Positions 53,906 through 64,000 are shown, counted from the first letter of the stretch. The stretch is DNA of 64,000 nt from Serratia quinivorans (GCF_946227985.1 NZ_CAMKGL010000011.1:1-64000); one strand, 5' to 3'. Numbers and translations: made by a program. Notes: generated by a model from the letters alone, not told the origin.

Positions 53906-56900
53906 TTACACCTTTTCCACGTTGACCAGGAACGCCTTGAACTCTGGCGTTTGCGTATTGGCATCACCGACAAACGGCGTCAGCGTGTTGGCAATAAAGC
54001 CTTTCTTCGCCACCCCTTCGTAACCCCAGTGGATCGGGATACCTATGGTGTCGACGTCCTGGCCGTGCACCTGCAGGGTACGAATACGCTTGGTCACCAC
54101 CGCCTTGGCCTTGATAAAGCCGCGGTTGGAACTGACCTTCACCGTATCGCCATGCTGAATGCCTTTTTTCGCCGCCAGCTTCTCGCCAATCTCCACAAAC
54201 TGCTCCGGCTGTGCGATAGCGTTGAGTATCGCGTGCTTGGTCCAGTAGTGGAAATGCTCGGTCAACCGGTAAGTGGTCCCGACGTACGGGAACTTGTCGG
54301 AGGTGCCCATTGCCGCCAGATCGTCCTTGAACACCCTTGCCGCCGGGTTGGAAACCACGTTCGGGTGCAGCGGGTTGGTACCGAGCGGCGTTTCAAACGG
54401 CTCGTAGTGTTCCGGGAACGGCCCTTCGGCCATTTTATCGGTGGCAAACAGGCGGCCCATGCCTTCCGGCTGCATGATGAATGGCCCCACGTCACTGCCC
54501 GGTGCGGCGGCGCTGTAGTCCGGGATATCCACCCCGCCCCACTTGGTGCCGTCCCATTCCAGCAACTGACGTTTGGGATCCCAGGGCTTGCCCTGCGGAT
54601 CGGCGGACGCACGGTTGTACAGAATGCGGCGGTTGAGCGGCCAGGCCCAGGCCCAACCCAGCGTATTGCCGAGGCCGGACGGATCGGCGTTATCGCGCCG
54701 CGCCATCTGGTTACCGGCCTGCGTCCAGCTACCGGCGAAGATCCAACAGCCGCTGGCCGTCGTGCCGTCGTCACGCAGGTGGGCAAAGGTGCTGAGTTGC
54801 TCACCTTTTTTCGCCAGCACTTTGCCGTCGGCGTCGAGAACATCTGCCAACGCCTTGCCGTTGCTTTCCATCGCCACTTCTTCAGAAGCCGGATTTTCCG
54901 GCGTCAGGTAATCCCAGGTCATGTTCAGCACCTGTTCAGGTACCGCACCGCCTTCACGCGCGTACATCTCACGCAAACGGATAAAGATACCCGCCAGGAT
55001 TTCCCCGTCGTTCATCGCTTCACCCGGGGCATCCGCCCCCTTCCAGTGCCACTGCAACCAGCGCCCGGAGTTGACGATTGAACCGTTCTCTTCGGCAAAG
55101 CAGGTGGACGGCAGGCGGAACACTTCGGTCTGAATCTTCGACGGATCGACGTCGTTGAACTCGCCGTGGTTCTGCCAGAAGTTGGAGGTTTCGGTATTGA
55201 GCGGATCAATGGTCACCAGGAACTTCAGTTTTGACAGCGAGGCCACCACCTTGTTCTTGTTCGGGAACGACGCCACCGGGTTGAACCCCTGGCAGAAGTA
55301 ACCGTTGACCTTGCCTTGTGACATCAGCTCGAAGTACTGCAGCACGTCGTAGCCTTTGTCCCACTTCGGCAGCCAGTCAAAGCCCCAGCCGTTTTCCTTC
55401 TGCGCCTTGTCGCCGTAGAAGCTCTTCATCATGCTGACGAAGAATTTCGGGTAGTTGCTCCAGTAGTTCACCTGGCCCGGCAGCAGCGCCTTCGGCGTAT
55501 TGGCTTTCAGGTAGGTGTCGATATCGGTCTGTTTCTCCGACGGCAGCGTCATATAGCCCGGCAGGCTCTGCGACAGCAGGCCCAGGTCGGTCAGACCCTG
55601 AATATTGGAGTGGCCGCGCAGCGCGTTGACGCCGCCGCCCGCCATGCCCATGTTGCCGAGCAACAGCTGGATCATCGCCATGGTGCGGATGTTCTGCGAG
55701 CCGACCGAGTGCTGAGTCCAGCCCAGGGCATACAGGAACGACGCGGTTTTATCTGCCACGCAGGTTTCGGCGATGTATTCGCAGACCTTGATGAAGTCTT
55801 CGGTTGGCGTACCGCAAATGTTGTTCACCACCTCCGGCGTATAGCGGCTGACGTGCTGTTTCAGCAGGTTCCACACGCAACGCGGGTCCTGCAGTGTCAG
55901 ATCGCGCTTGGCAAAGCCGTTTTCATCGAACTGATAGTTCCAGGTGGTTTTATCGTACTTGCGGTTTTCCGCGTCATAACCGCTGAACAGGCCGTCTTCA
56001 AAGGTAAAGTCTTCCCGCACCAGCAGGCTGGCGTTGGTGTAGGCGTGGACGTATTCGTGGTTAATCTTGTCGTTGGTCATCAGGTACAGCAACACGCCCG
56101 ACAGGAAGGCAATGTCGGTCCCGGAACGGATCGGCGTGTAGAAATCCGCCACCGATGCGGTACGGGTAAAGCGCGGATCGATGACGATCAGCTTGGCTTT
56201 ATTGTGTATTTTGGCTTCCATCGCCCAGCGGAACCCCACCGGATGCGCTTCCGCCGCATTACCGCCCATGACGATAATCAGATTCGCGTTCTTGATATCA
56301 ACCCAGTGGTTGGTCATCGCACCGCGACCAAATGTTGGAGCAAGACTTGCTACCGTTGGTCCGTGTCAGACACGTGCTTGGTTGTCTACGGCAAGCATGC
56401 CGAGAGCGCGACTAAATTTTTGCGTTAAATAACCGGTTTCGTTACTGGAGGCGGAGGCACACAGCATGCCGGTGCTCAGCCAGCGGTTAACGGTCACGCC
56501 CTGTTCGTTGGTTTTAACGAAGTTGGCGTCACGGTCTTCCTTCATCAGCTTGGCGATGCGGGTGAAGGCGTCGTCCCAGCTCAGGCGCTGCCATTTATCG
56601 GAACCCGGCGCGCGGTACTCCGGTGACTTAAGACGGCTTTCACTATGGATGAAGTCGACCAAACCTGCGCCTTTCGGGCAAAGCGCGCCGCGGTTGACCG
56701 GGTGATCCGGGTCGCCTTCAATGTGGAAAATGCTTTCTTTGGCGTTTTTGGCGCCATCACCAAGGCTGTACATCAACAGCCCACAGCCGACGGAACAATA
56801 CGTACAGGTATTACGGGTTTCACGGGCGCGCAGCAGTTTGTACTGCCGGGTTTCCGCTAACGCCACTTCCGGGGCAAAGCCCAGAGCAGCCACCGTCGTC

Positions 56901-56953
56901 CCTGCCATACCGCCAGCGCAGATCTTAAAGAACTGCCTTCTGCTGACCTGCAT
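53906..56953 (-). CDS. fdoG: Formate dehydrogenase-O catalytic subunit FdoG, selenoprotein
   Basis: A 1015-residue molybdopterin enzyme read through one in-frame TGA (56366-56368), codon 196, the Sec196 position in E. coli FdoG (context NQARV-Sec-HGPTVASLAPTF). A Tat signal (SRRQFFKICAGGM) and a 4Fe-4S site (Cys50, Cys53, Cys57, Cys92) precede it. The molybdopterin domains follow to TPEFKAFLVNVEKV. The apparent split into two open frames is therefore recoding, not a mutation. It oxidises formate in the periplasm and feeds the respiratory chain under aerobic and nitrate conditions. GGAGACCCCC precedes ATG 56953. Full function depends on intact selB. Confidence 0.97.
56326..56368 (-). promoter_or_regulatory. 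SECIS element of fdoG
   Basis: Directly after TGA the mRNA reads CACGGACCAACGG and then a short stem AGCAA/TTGCT with a GTC loop. An outer stem GACCAA/TTGGTC closes the hairpin. Size, UGA position and GTCT apex fit the bacterial SECIS bound by the SelB C-terminus. Confidence 0.8.
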
Positions 56954-57097
56954 GGGGGTCTCCTTTCACTTGCGATTGTCACATTGTTTCAAATGGCGCT
57001 TTCCCCCTGGAAGCGGGAAGCGCTAAAATTACTGTTGTTTTTACGCGGCAATATTACCACAGCGTATATGTGGTTGTTACAAACAGGTGCCACTTAA

Positions 57098-57934
57098 GTG
57101 AACAATATAAACCCAGACCAACATATCAATGATATCAATGAGACCTTGCTCACAGGGGTAACCCGGTCTCAGGTATATCAACGCGGGCAACTCGCCACCG
57201 CACAGCAGGATTGGCTGGCGGAAGAAGTCCCGGTCGCACTGGTCTATAACGGCATTTCTCACGTGGTGATGATGTGCACCCCCAAAGATCTGGAGGCGTT
57301 CGCCCTGGGTTTTTCCCTCTCTGAAGGCATCATCGAGTCACCGCGCGATATCCACAGTATAGAGATTAACCAAACTTGTAACGGGCTGGAGGTGCAAATT
57401 GAGCTTTCCAGCCGTCGCTTTGCCGGTTTGAAAGAGCGCCGCCGTGCCATGGCGGGCCGCACCGGCTGCGGCGTGTGCGGTATCGAACAGTTGGCAGATA
57501 TTTTTCGCCCGCTGCCTGCACTGCCGTTTACCCAGACCTTTTCCCTCACCAACCTCGACTGCGCGCTGGGGCAGCTCAAGCAGGTGCAGACCGTCGGCCA
57601 GTTGACCGGTTGCACCCACGCCGCCAGCTGGATTTCGCCGCAGGGGGAACTGCTGGGGGGCTGTGAAGACGTAGGCCGTCACGTGGCGCTCGACAAGCTG
57701 CTCGGCGTGCGCGCTAAACAAGACTGGCAACAGGGAGCAATCCTGGTTTCCAGCCGCGCCAGCTATGAAATGGTGCAAAAATCCGCCATGTGCGGCGTCG
57801 AGATCCTGTTTGTGGTTTCTGCCGCCACGTCACTGGCAGTGGAAATCGCCGAGCGCAGCAACCTGACGCTGGTCGGCTTCAGCAAACCCGGCCGTGCCAC
57901 GGTGTTTACTCACCCGCAGCGCATTGTGGATTAA
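57098..57934 (+). CDS. fdhD: Sulphurtransferase FdhD for formate dehydrogenase
   Basis: A 278-residue protein starting at GTG 57098. The Cys motif [13 protein letters not shown] (Cys124 and Cys127) carries persulphide from IscS to the molybdenum cofactor of formate dehydrogenase. Other family segments are [40 protein letters not shown] and [20 protein letters not shown]. It is divergent from fdoG with 144 bases between, as in E. coli. Confidence 0.95.
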   Translation: MNNINPDQHINDINETLLTGVTRSQVYQRGQLATAQQDWLAEEVPVALVYNGISHVVMMCTPKDLEAFALGFSLSEGIIESPRDIHSIEINQTCNGLEVQIELSSRRFAGLKERRRAMAGRTGCGVCGIEQLADIFRPLPALPFTQTFSLTNLDCALGQLKQVQTVGQLTGCTHAASWISPQGELLGGCEDVGRHVALDKLLGVRAKQDWQQGAILVSSRASYEMVQKSAMCGVEILFVVSAATSLAVEIAERSNLTLVGFSKPGRATVFTHPQRIVD

Positions 57935-57962
57935 CCAAAGACCACAATATAAGTAGGGCATT

Positions 57963-57981
57963 GATAATCATTTTCAATATC
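57963..57981. promoter_or_regulatory. Fur box upstream of sodA
   Basis: GATAATCATTTTCAATATC closely follows the 19-bp Fur consensus (GATAATGATAATCATTATC). It lies 81 bases before the sodA start, where iron-dependent Fur repression of sodA is known in E. coli. Confidence 0.75.
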
Positions 57982-58061
57982 ATTTAAATAACTATAATGA
58001 TCCGACTGCTTACGCGGTGCTCACATAATGCGCCGCCCCTATACCCTTGGAGATGATGATT

Positions 58062-58682
58062 ATGAGTTACTCACTGCCATCCCTGCCGTACGCCTACGAC
58101 GCACTGGAACCGCATTTCGACAAGCAGACGATGGAAATCCATCACACCAAACATCACCAGACTTACGTTAACAACGCCAACACCGTACTGGAAGCTTACC
58201 CAGAACTGGCTAAATACAGCGTTGAAGACCTGATCCAGGATCTGGATAAAGTGCCTGCTGACAAGCGCACCTTCATGCGTAACAACGCCGGCGGCCACGC
58301 TAACCACAGCCTGTTCTGGAAAGGCCTGAAAATCGGCACCACTCTGGGTGGCGATCTGAAGGCTGCTATCGAACGTGATTTCGGCAGCGTTGAGAAATTC
58401 CAGGAAGAGTTCGAGAAAGCCGCAGCGACCCGCTTCGGTTCAGGTTGGGCCTGGCTGGTGCTGAAAGGCGACAAACTGGCTGTAGTGTCTACTGCTAACC
58501 AGGACAGCCCGCTGATGGGCGAAGCCGTTGCCGGCGCTTCAGGTTTCCCAATCGTGGGCCTGGACGTGTGGGAACATGCTTACTACCTGAAATATCAAAA
58601 CAAACGTCCAGACTACATCAAGGCATTCTGGAACGTGGTTAACTGGGACGAAGCCGCAGCACGCTTCGCTGCGAAGAAGTAA
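58062..58682 (+). CDS. sodA: Manganese superoxide dismutase SodA
   Basis: ATG 58062 (TTGGAGATGATGAT upstream) gives 206 residues beginning [20 protein letters not shown]. Metal ligands are present: His27 in [12 protein letters not shown], His in [13 protein letters not shown], Asp and His in [28 protein letters not shown] and the Gly/Gln pattern fit the Mn type. It removes superoxide in the cytosol. Single gene with Fur box before and terminator after. Confidence 0.97.
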   Translation: MSYSLPSLPYAYDALEPHFDKQTMEIHHTKHHQTYVNNANTVLEAYPELAKYSVEDLIQDLDKVPADKRTFMRNNAGGHANHSLFWKGLKIGTTLGGDLKAAIERDFGSVEKFQEEFEKAAATRFGSGWAWLVLKGDKLAVVSTANQDSPLMGEAVAGASGFPIVGLDVWEHAYYLKYQNKRPDYIKAFWNVVNWDEAAARFAAKK

Positions 58683-58701
58683 TTCGCCCCCAGAAATGAA
58701 G

Positions 58702-58728
58702 ATACCCGCTTAGTGCGGGTATTTTTTT
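58702..58728 (+). terminator. sodA terminator
   Basis: ATACCCGC and GCGGGTAT enclose the loop TTAGT, followed by a run of T; it begins 20 bases after the sodA stop. Confidence 0.92.
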
Positions 58729-58809
58729 GACCAAAATTCGCTAAAGCTTGACCGTTTTTTGCCGATGGTTTGTTCAATTGACGTACGCCCAAAGGAAAGG
58801 AAAATCATT

Positions 58810-60738
58810 ATGGCGGCATTGAAAACCTTGGCAGGAAAGTTCGTTCACCTCACCGTGGGTAAAAAGCTCGGCCTCGGATTTGGCCTGATGCTGTTACTGA
58901 CGACGATCATCGCCGGTACCGGCGCTCATTACCTGAATATCATCGAATCCCGCGCCAACCGCATCGATTTCAGCAACCGGCTGAACGACGAGATCAACCA
59001 GGCCAAATACAACCGCGCGCTATTCGGCCAAACCTACAAACCGGAATACCTGAAAAATAACCGCATTAATATCGACAACGCGGTCAAGCTGATCAACCAG
59101 GGCCAGGCGCTGAACTGGGATGCGCAGAGCCGGAAAGATCTGCAGCGTTTGGTCGGGCTGATTGGCCAATACCAGCAACAGCAAAACGCCTTCGAAAAGG
59201 CAGTGGCGGCAAAAGATGCCGTACGCCAAAGCTGGAACATGTCGGAAGTGCAGGACAGCCTGAACCAGGTGGAGCGGCAAATCACCAATGCCGACCTGCA
59301 ACTGGCCTTTATCCAGTTGAACCAAAAGCTGACCCTGGTGCGCTACGGTGCTCGTGGCCTGTTGCTGAGCCTGAGCGCGGAGTCCGAAGCCCCGCTGGTG
59401 GCGGCGATTGACGATGCACGCAGCGCGGCCAATGCGCTCAGTCGCCGGCTCAGCGATGCTCAACGCCCCTTGCTGCAACCCCTGCTGACCGCACTCGACG
59501 ACTACAAAAACCGTATCGAAGCCTACCTGCCGGCCTATCAGCAGGAACAAGCGATCAGTCAGTTGCTGGGCAACAGCGCACAGGAAGTCGGCACGCTGGT
59601 TAACGCCTTTATGCAGGACGAACTGACGCAAACCCATAACGACATCAATTCGGCGCAGTTGCAGATGGGCATCACCACGCTGATCGCGATCATCGCCGGA
59701 TTACTGGTTGCCTGGCGCATCACGCTGCAAATAACCCGACCGCTGCAAAGCACGCTGGCACTGGCGGAACGCATCGCCAGTGGCGATCTGCGTCAGGCGC
59801 AGACCAGTACCCGCCGCGATGAGCTGGGCCAGTTATTGAACGCGGTGGCGGCCATGAGCCAGAACCTGCGCGATATGATTGAAAAAATCCAGATGGGCGT
59901 CAGCCAGGTGTCCACCGCCGCCGCCGAGATTGCCGCCGGTAACACCGATTTGTCCTCACGCACCGAACAGCAGGCCGCCGCAGTGGAAGAAACGGCCGCC
60001 AGCATGGAGCAACTGACCGCCACGGTGAAGCAAAACGCCGAAAACGCCCATCATGCCAATCAGTTGGCTACCGACGCCTCGCAGACTGCCCAGCAGGGCG
60101 GCAAGCTGGTGGAAAGCGTGGTCAGCACCATGCGTGATATTTCCAGCAGTTCGCAGCGGATCGCTGAAATTACCACCTTGATCAACGGCATTGCCTTCCA
60201 GACCAACATTCTGGCGCTGAACGCGGCAGTGGAAGCTGCGCGCGCCGGCGAACAGGGCCGTGGCTTCTCTGTGGTCGCCAGCGAGGTGCGCAATCTGGCG
60301 CAGCGCAGTGCCCAGGCGGCAAAAGAGATCGAAGGGCTGATTGCCGAGTCGGTCAACCGGGTGCAGACCGGTACCACACTGGTGGAAAACACCGGCAACA
60401 CCATGGAGCAAATCGTCCTGTCGGTCACCCACGTGCGCGACATCATGGCGGAAATCGCCGCGGCCTCCGACGAACAGACCCGCGGCATCGCCCAGATCGG
60501 CCAGGCGATTGTCGAAATGGACCACACCACCCAGCAGAACGCCGCACTGGTGGAAGAATCCGCCGCCGCCGCCGACTCGCTGGAAGAACAGGCAGAAATG
60601 CTGCTGCAGAGCGTCTCGGTATTCCGCCTGGCGGAGCATTCTGCGCCTGTCGCCGCGAAAGCCGCCGCAATCAAAACCCCGACCGGCAAACAACCGGCGC
60701 CCCAAACCGCCGAGCAAGACAACTGGACCACCTTCTGA
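58810..60738 (+). CDS. Methyl-accepting chemotaxis protein with large sensor domain
   Basis: ATG 58810 (AAGGAAAATCATT upstream) gives 642 residues. The first membrane segment is at about 15-38 ([20 protein letters not shown]). A periplasmic helical domain of about 245 residues follows, larger than the Tar/Tsr sensor and of helical-bimodular (HBM) size. Then come a second segment ([20 protein letters not shown]), a HAMP domain and a long signalling coiled coil with the tip motif [20 protein letters not shown]. The end, DNWTTF, matches the CheR/CheB docking pentapeptide. It directs swimming toward or away from an unknown ligand. Confidence 0.92.
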   Translation: MAALKTLAGKFVHLTVGKKLGLGFGLMLLLTTIIAGTGAHYLNIIESRANRIDFSNRLNDEINQAKYNRALFGQTYKPEYLKNNRINIDNAVKLINQGQALNWDAQSRKDLQRLVGLIGQYQQQQNAFEKAVAAKDAVRQSWNMSEVQDSLNQVERQITNADLQLAFIQLNQKLTLVRYGARGLLLSLSAESEAPLVAAIDDARSAANALSRRLSDAQRPLLQPLLTALDDYKNRIEAYLPAYQQEQAISQLLGNSAQEVGTLVNAFMQDELTQTHNDINSAQLQMGITTLIAIIAGLLVAWRITLQITRPLQSTLALAERIASGDLRQAQTSTRRDELGQLLNAVAAMSQNLRDMIEKIQMGVSQVSTAAAEIAAGNTDLSSRTEQQAAAVEETAASMEQLTATVKQNAENAHHANQLATDASQTAQQGGKLVESVVSTMRDISSSSQRIAEITTLINGIAFQTNILALNAAVEAARAGEQGRGFSVVASEVRNLAQRSAQAAKEIEGLIAESVNRVQTGTTLVENTGNTMEQIVLSVTHVRDIMAEIAAASDEQTRGIAQIGQAIVEMDHTTQQNAALVEESAAAADSLEEQAEMLLQSVSVFRLAEHSAPVAAKAAAIKTPTGKQPAPQTAEQDNWTTF

Positions 60739-60831
60739 CCCTCTCCCGCCTGAAACCTCTCGGGCGGGTTATTGTTCCCCGCGGCCAACTCGGGCTATGC
60801 TGGGCCTTCGACGCGAGACAAGGAGGCGCAC

Positions 60832-61503
60832 ATGCATCACCCAGAGGTTTACATCGGCACTATCCAACCCTACGAAGGCGGACGGCCCAGCGGCATCGCC
60901 AAGCGCCTGGTGGACGGTGCCGTCAAGCTGACCCCGCTCGGCCTGGAAGGCGATGAACAGGCGGAGAAAAGTTATCACGGCGGGCCGGACCGCGCGCTGT
61001 GCCACTATCCTCGTGAGCATTATGTTCACTGGCGTGAACAGTTTCCGGCACAGGCCGAACAGTTCTGCGCGCCCGCTTTTGGCGAGAATATTTCTACCCT
61101 CGGGCTGACCGAACATAACGTATTTATGGGCGATATATTCCGCTGGGGCGAAGCGCTGATCCAGGTCACCCAGCCGCGCTCTCCCTGCTTCAAGCTTAAC
61201 TACCATTTTGCTATCGACGATATCTCGGTGCTGATGCAGCAAAGTGGCCGCTGCGGCTGGCTGTACCGCGTGGTGTCCGCCGGCAAGGTCAGCGGCGATC
61301 GTCCGCTGGAATTGGTGACGCGCAACAGCGACGTCTCGGTCGCCGAGGCCATCGGCATCGCCTGGCATATGCCATTTGATGAAGAGCAGTATCGTCGTCT
61401 GTTGGCGGTGGCCGGGCTGTCTGCCAGCTGGAGCAAAACCATGCTGACGCGCATCAGCGAAGGCCGTCTCGAAGACTTTAATCGCCGCCTGCTGGGCCGC
61501 TGA
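60832..61503 (+). CDS. yiiM: MOSC-domain protein YiiM
   Basis: ATG 60832 with AAGGAGGCGCAC upstream gives 223 residues, close to E. coli YiiM (224). Family segments GLEGDEQAEKSYHGGPDRAL, CHYPREHYVHWREQFP, FGENISTLGLTEHNVFMGDI and PRSPCFKLNYHF, with the conserved Cys, match nearly residue for residue. MOSC proteins bind molybdopterin; YiiM reduces 6-hydroxylaminopurine. The last 50 residues extend beyond the core MOSC fold. Confidence 0.95.
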   Translation: MHHPEVYIGTIQPYEGGRPSGIAKRLVDGAVKLTPLGLEGDEQAEKSYHGGPDRALCHYPREHYVHWREQFPAQAEQFCAPAFGENISTLGLTEHNVFMGDIFRWGEALIQVTQPRSPCFKLNYHFAIDDISVLMQQSGRCGWLYRVVSAGKVSGDRPLELVTRNSDVSVAEAIGIAWHMPFDEEQYRRLLAVAGLSASWSKTMLTRISEGRLEDFNRRLLGR

Positions 61504-61591
61504 ATAAGACCGGTCGAGAATAAAAAATCCGGTGCAGGATGCGGCGTTAAGCATTTTTAGCGACCTATACTGTGATGCAACCCAACCGATA

Positions 61592-61714
61592 TACCCTAAA
61601 TAATTGGAGTTGCATAAAGGCGGCAAGAGCGCGCATCCCGAAGAGCTTACTGTCGTAAGTGATTCGGGTAAGTGAGCGCAGCCAACACAGAGGCAGCTTC
61701 AAGTATGACGGATA
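61592..61714. repeat. Mosaic palindromic repeat, copy 4
   Basis: It begins TACCCTAAATAATTGGAG and ends CAGCTTCAAGTATGACGG then ATA. This is a short version (123 bases) lacking the long central block of copies 3 and 5. Confidence 0.75.
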
Positions 61715-61741
61715 TAACCTCTTTCAGGCAGGAGCAACGTT

Positions 61742-62521
61742 ATGAACACCCCGTCTCATTCGATTCACCATGCCGCAGCCGAAGGCTACCAGGCCAATGC
61801 CGATCGTTACGTTAAAGGGCGTCCGGATTATCCGCCGGAGATAGCGACCTGGCTGCGCGACACCATCGGCCTGCACGCCGGTATGACGGTGATCGATCTC
61901 GGTGCCGGAACCGGCAAGTTCACCCCGCGCCTGCTGGAAACCGGTGCGCAGGTGATTGCCGTAGAACCCGTGGCCCAAATGCTGGAAAAGCTGTCGGCGG
62001 CGCTGCCGCAGGTGAAAACATTGGCGGGCACCGCGGAATCTATCCCATTGCCGGATGAGTCAGTCGACGCGGTGGTTTGCGCGCAGTCCTTCCACTGGTT
62101 TGCCACGCCGCAGGCTTTGGCCGAAATCCAGCGCATCCTCAAGCCCGGCGGCAAACTTGGCCTGGTGTGGAACATGCGCGATGCGCGCGTGAGTTGGGTG
62201 CGTAAGCTCAATCAGATTGTCGACCGTCACGAAGGCGACGCGCCGCGTTTCTATACCGGTGAATGGCGTAGACTTTTCCCGTCCAAAGGATTAGAACCGC
62301 TGCAGGAACAGGTGTTTATGCTCGGCCACCAGGGCGCGGTAGAAGATGTGATTTATAACCGGGTGCGTTCCACCAGCTTTATCGCCGCTTTGCCGCACGA
62401 GCAGCAAGAACAGGTGATTAATCAGATTCGGCAATTGGTGGCAGAGGAAGGGGAATTGCAGGGCAAAGAAACGGTAACCGTGCCCTATCAAACCAAGGCG
62501 TATTTCACCACCAAGCTATGA
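61742..62521 (+). CDS. Class I SAM-dependent methyltransferase
   Basis: This 259-residue protein has the nucleotide-binding motif I MTVIDLGAGTGKFTPRLLET, acidic motif II VIAVEPVAQMLEKL, and VVCAQSFHWFATPQALAEIQ and LKPGGKLGLVWNMRD, typical of UbiE/COQ5-like and YafE/TAM-like small-molecule methyltransferases. GGCAGGAGCAACGTT precedes the ATG. It lies between two repeat copies and appears monocistronic. Substrate unknown. Confidence 0.85.
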   Translation: MNTPSHSIHHAAAEGYQANADRYVKGRPDYPPEIATWLRDTIGLHAGMTVIDLGAGTGKFTPRLLETGAQVIAVEPVAQMLEKLSAALPQVKTLAGTAESIPLPDESVDAVVCAQSFHWFATPQALAEIQRILKPGGKLGLVWNMRDARVSWVRKLNQIVDRHEGDAPRFYTGEWRRLFPSKGLEPLQEQVFMLGHQGAVEDVIYNRVRSTSFIAALPHEQQEQVINQIRQLVAEEGELQGKETVTVPYQTKAYFTTKL

Positions 62522-62537
62522 AAACCGGGCGCCACAT

Positions 62538-62800
62538 ACCCAAAATAATTGGAGTTGCATCACAACAAAGCCACGGCTTTGTTGAACAGCGCTTGCGCTG
62601 GCCCCAACGGGGCGAGGCTTTGCCGAGTAACGCGGCAAGAGCGAGAGTCCCCAGGAGCTGACTCAAGTCAGTGACTGGGGGGACAAATCTGCCGGGAGCA
62701 GATTTGAACGCTGCTTGCAGCGGCCCCGAAGGGGGGAGGCCCACGGATGGGCCGAATAACTGCGCAGCTAACACAGATGCAACTTCAAGTATGACGGGTA
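62538..62800. repeat. Mosaic palindromic repeat, copy 5 (longest)
   Basis: A 263-base version with ends TACCCAAAATAATTGGAG and GATGCAACTTCAAGTATGAC then GGGTA. The first half matches copy 3 and a later block (GATTTGAACGCTGCTTGCAG) matches copy 2, so it combines modules from both. Confidence 0.8.
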
Positions 62801-62807
62801 CCGGTAA

Positions 62808-63170
62808 TCAGAAGGCTTTCTTGGCGTAGCCGGTGACCACTTTCAGGCCCATTTCTCGGCCCAGTGCGGTCATCGGGTGCACCACGATCAGGCCGCGCAC
62901 GTTTTTCTTCAACGTGCCCATATCCGCCTGTTCTTTCTTGGTGATTTCACGGCTGAACGGCAGTTGGCTCAGCTTTTGCGCTTCAGCGCTCAGCTTCTCA
63001 ACGCGCACGCCTTTCAGGCGCTCGATCTCCGCTGCCATCTTCTCTTTTTCTTTGGTGTGCTGAGCAATCAGGTCAAGATTGCCCTGTTGGATAACCAGGG
63101 TGTCTTTGTGCTTGAGGGCGTCCAGCAGGTCGCTAAGGCGCTTAATCTCTGCCTTTTCTATTTCTTTCAT
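62808..63170 (-). CDS. yibL: Ribosome-associated protein YibL
   Basis: A 120-residue basic protein: [20 protein letters not shown], a charged coiled-coil middle ([20 protein letters not shown]), then [20 protein letters not shown] and [20 protein letters not shown]. This matches E. coli YibL closely; that protein co-purifies with ribosomes. The stop lies eight bases from repeat copy 5. Confidence 0.93.
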   Translation of the reverse strand: MKEIEKAEIKRLSDLLDALKHKDTLVIQQGNLDLIAQHTKEKEKMAAEIERLKGVRVEKLSAEAQKLSQLPFSREITKKEQADMGTLKKNVRGLIVVHPMTALGREMGLKVVTGYAKKAF

Positions 63171-63242
63171 GGTTTCTGGCCTGTTGTGCCGTTACGGCAC
63201 GCTAATCAATGATGTCCACATTGTAGCAAAATGCGCGCGTGG

Positions 63243-64000
63243 TTACTCGTCTTGCGCAATACCCGGCGGCAAGCCGCTCATCTCGCAGGCTTTGGCACCG
63301 ACGCGCGCCAGTGCCTGACTGTAACGGGCATTAAACGGGTAGCAGCAGGAAAGCCGCAACGCGTTACGATAGCGGCCACTGGGGGAATACAGCGTGCCGG
63401 GCGTCAGGCAAATTTGTTCCTCCAGCATCTGGTGGAACAACGCCACGCTGTCGACTCCGACCGGGAACTCCACCCAGAATACAAAACCGCCCGCGGGTTG
63501 TGTCGCCCGGGTACCGCGTGGGAAGTGACGCGCAATCAGCGCCCGCGCCTCGTCCACCTGAGCGGCGTAGCGTTTTCGCAGGTTGCGCAGATGGTGATCG
63601 TATCCACCGGTTTCCAGAAACATCGCCAGGGTTTCCGACAGCAACTGCGACTCGGACATCGACGACACCGCCTTCAGCTTGCGCAACGCCTCGTTAAAGC
63701 GGCCACCGCTGATCCATCCGATGCGGAAGTCCGGAGCCAGGGTCTTGGTAAAGCTGGAGCAGAACAGCACCCAACCGTCGCGGTCGAAAGATTTTACCGC
63801 CGGGGACAGCGCACCGCCGAATTGCAACTCGGCGTACAACCCATCTTCAATCAAGGGCACCTGGTGATCGTTCATCAGCCGCGCCAACCGTTTTTTCGCC
63901 GCCAGCGGCATGGTGCAGCCCAGCGGATTTTGCACCGTCGGCATGGCAATCACCGCATTCAGCCGCTTCTCATTGAGCAACAGTTCCAGCGCATCCAGCG
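63243..64000 (-). CDS. MocR/GntR-type aminotransferase-like regulator, C-terminal part
   Basis: The frame is open to the window edge, so the N-terminus (expected GntR winged helix) is missing. The visible part is a class-I aminotransferase fold: VIAMPTVQNPLGCTMPLAAK, LIEDGLYAELQFGG, the PLP-lysine motif FCSSFTKTLAPDFRIGWISG, and the C-terminal ALRLSCCYPFNARYSQAL. The combination VQNPLGCTM and CSSFTKTLAP is usual for MocR-like regulators rather than metabolic transaminases. Regulated genes are unknown. Confidence 0.8.
   Translation of the reverse strand, partial: LDALELLLNEKRLNAVIAMPTVQNPLGCTMPLAAKKRLARLMNDHQVPLIEDGLYAELQFGGALSPAVKSFDRDGWVLFCSSFTKTLAPDFRIGWISGGRFNEALRKLKAVSSMSESQLLSETLAMFLETGGYDHHLRNLRKRYAAQVDEARALIARHFPRGTRATQPAGGFVFWVEFPVGVDSVALFHQMLEEQICLTPGTLYSPSGRYRNALRLSCCYPFNARYSQALARVGAKACEMSGLPPGIAQDE

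Noticed and set aside
53015..55081. 688-codon plus-strand open frame opposite fdoH and fdoG
   Set aside because: Both minus-strand genes are unmistakable, with full family motifs; the long antisense frame is a codon-bias artefact.
56366..56368. Apparent premature stop splitting fdoG
   Set aside because: It is the conserved selenocysteine codon at position 196, followed by a SECIS-like hairpin.
1..64000. CRISPR arrays and cas genes
   Set aside because: No regularly spaced direct repeats or Cas-like proteins were seen; the repeats found are palindromic intergenic elements or iterons.

Overview
The window looks like a chromosome segment from a Serratia-type enterobacterium. This is inferred from gene content and protein likeness, not from a database search. 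GC-rich housekeeping blocks (xyl, selAB, fdo-fdhE-fdhD, sodA, yiiM, yibL) resemble those of Serratia and related Enterobacterales. AT-rich accessory DNA fills most of the first 28 kb.

Positions 1-2472 are a graveyard of contact-dependent inhibition (CDI) cassettes. They hold an IS3 transposase tail, a truncated deaminase-type toxin tip with its putative immunity gene, an orphan VENN-containing CdiA C-terminal module with its immunity gene, and a SymE-like gene broken by an amber codon.

Positions 2473-28146 are an integrative island of about 25.7 kb inserted at the 3' end of the selenocysteine tRNA gene selC. It is bounded by a perfect 22-bp direct repeat. A P4-type tyrosine integrase lies beside selC, and next to it is a P4-like replication module: AlpA, small coupled ORFs, an Icd/Ash-like protein, and an alpha-like primase-helicase with GTGAACA repeats. 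The cargo is a nine-gene MR/P-like chaperone-usher fimbrial operon on the minus strand. Divergent from it is a five-gene operon: a PapI/FaeA-like regulator, a PglL-type O-oligosaccharyltransferase, a LuxR-type regulator, a lipoprotein, and a periplasmic coiled-coil FKBP. Further in are an orphan winged-helix regulator, a MarT/ToxR-like membrane regulator with a FidL-like partner, a decayed NTF2-like gene, and an intact IS2-like element with a 5-bp target duplication. The pairing of a fimbrial operon with its own glycan ligase and chaperone-like genes is the best candidate here for an undescribed system.

Positions 28.2-46.2 kb are backbone and metabolic genes. They include a phytase-like periplasmic protein, a CynX-type transporter with a divergent LysR regulator, the xylose regulon (xylFGHR opposite xylAB), a Tat-exported amidohydrolase with an isochorismatase-like hydrolase and a GlxA-type regulator, wecH and mdfA.

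Positions 46.2-58 kb hold a nearly complete selenoprotein set: selB, selA, and the formate dehydrogenase-O operon fdoGHI-fdhE with divergent fdhD. fdoG carries an in-frame UGA (codon 196) followed by a SECIS-like hairpin. With selC at 28 kb, this window has the tRNA, its selenation enzyme, its elongation factor and a client protein. As written, however, selB is frameshifted in a run of seven G. sodA, a chemoreceptor, yiiM, a methyltransferase, yibL and a partial MocR-type regulator close the window. At least five copies of a mosaic palindromic intergenic repeat are scattered over the backbone, and one supplies the selB stop codon.
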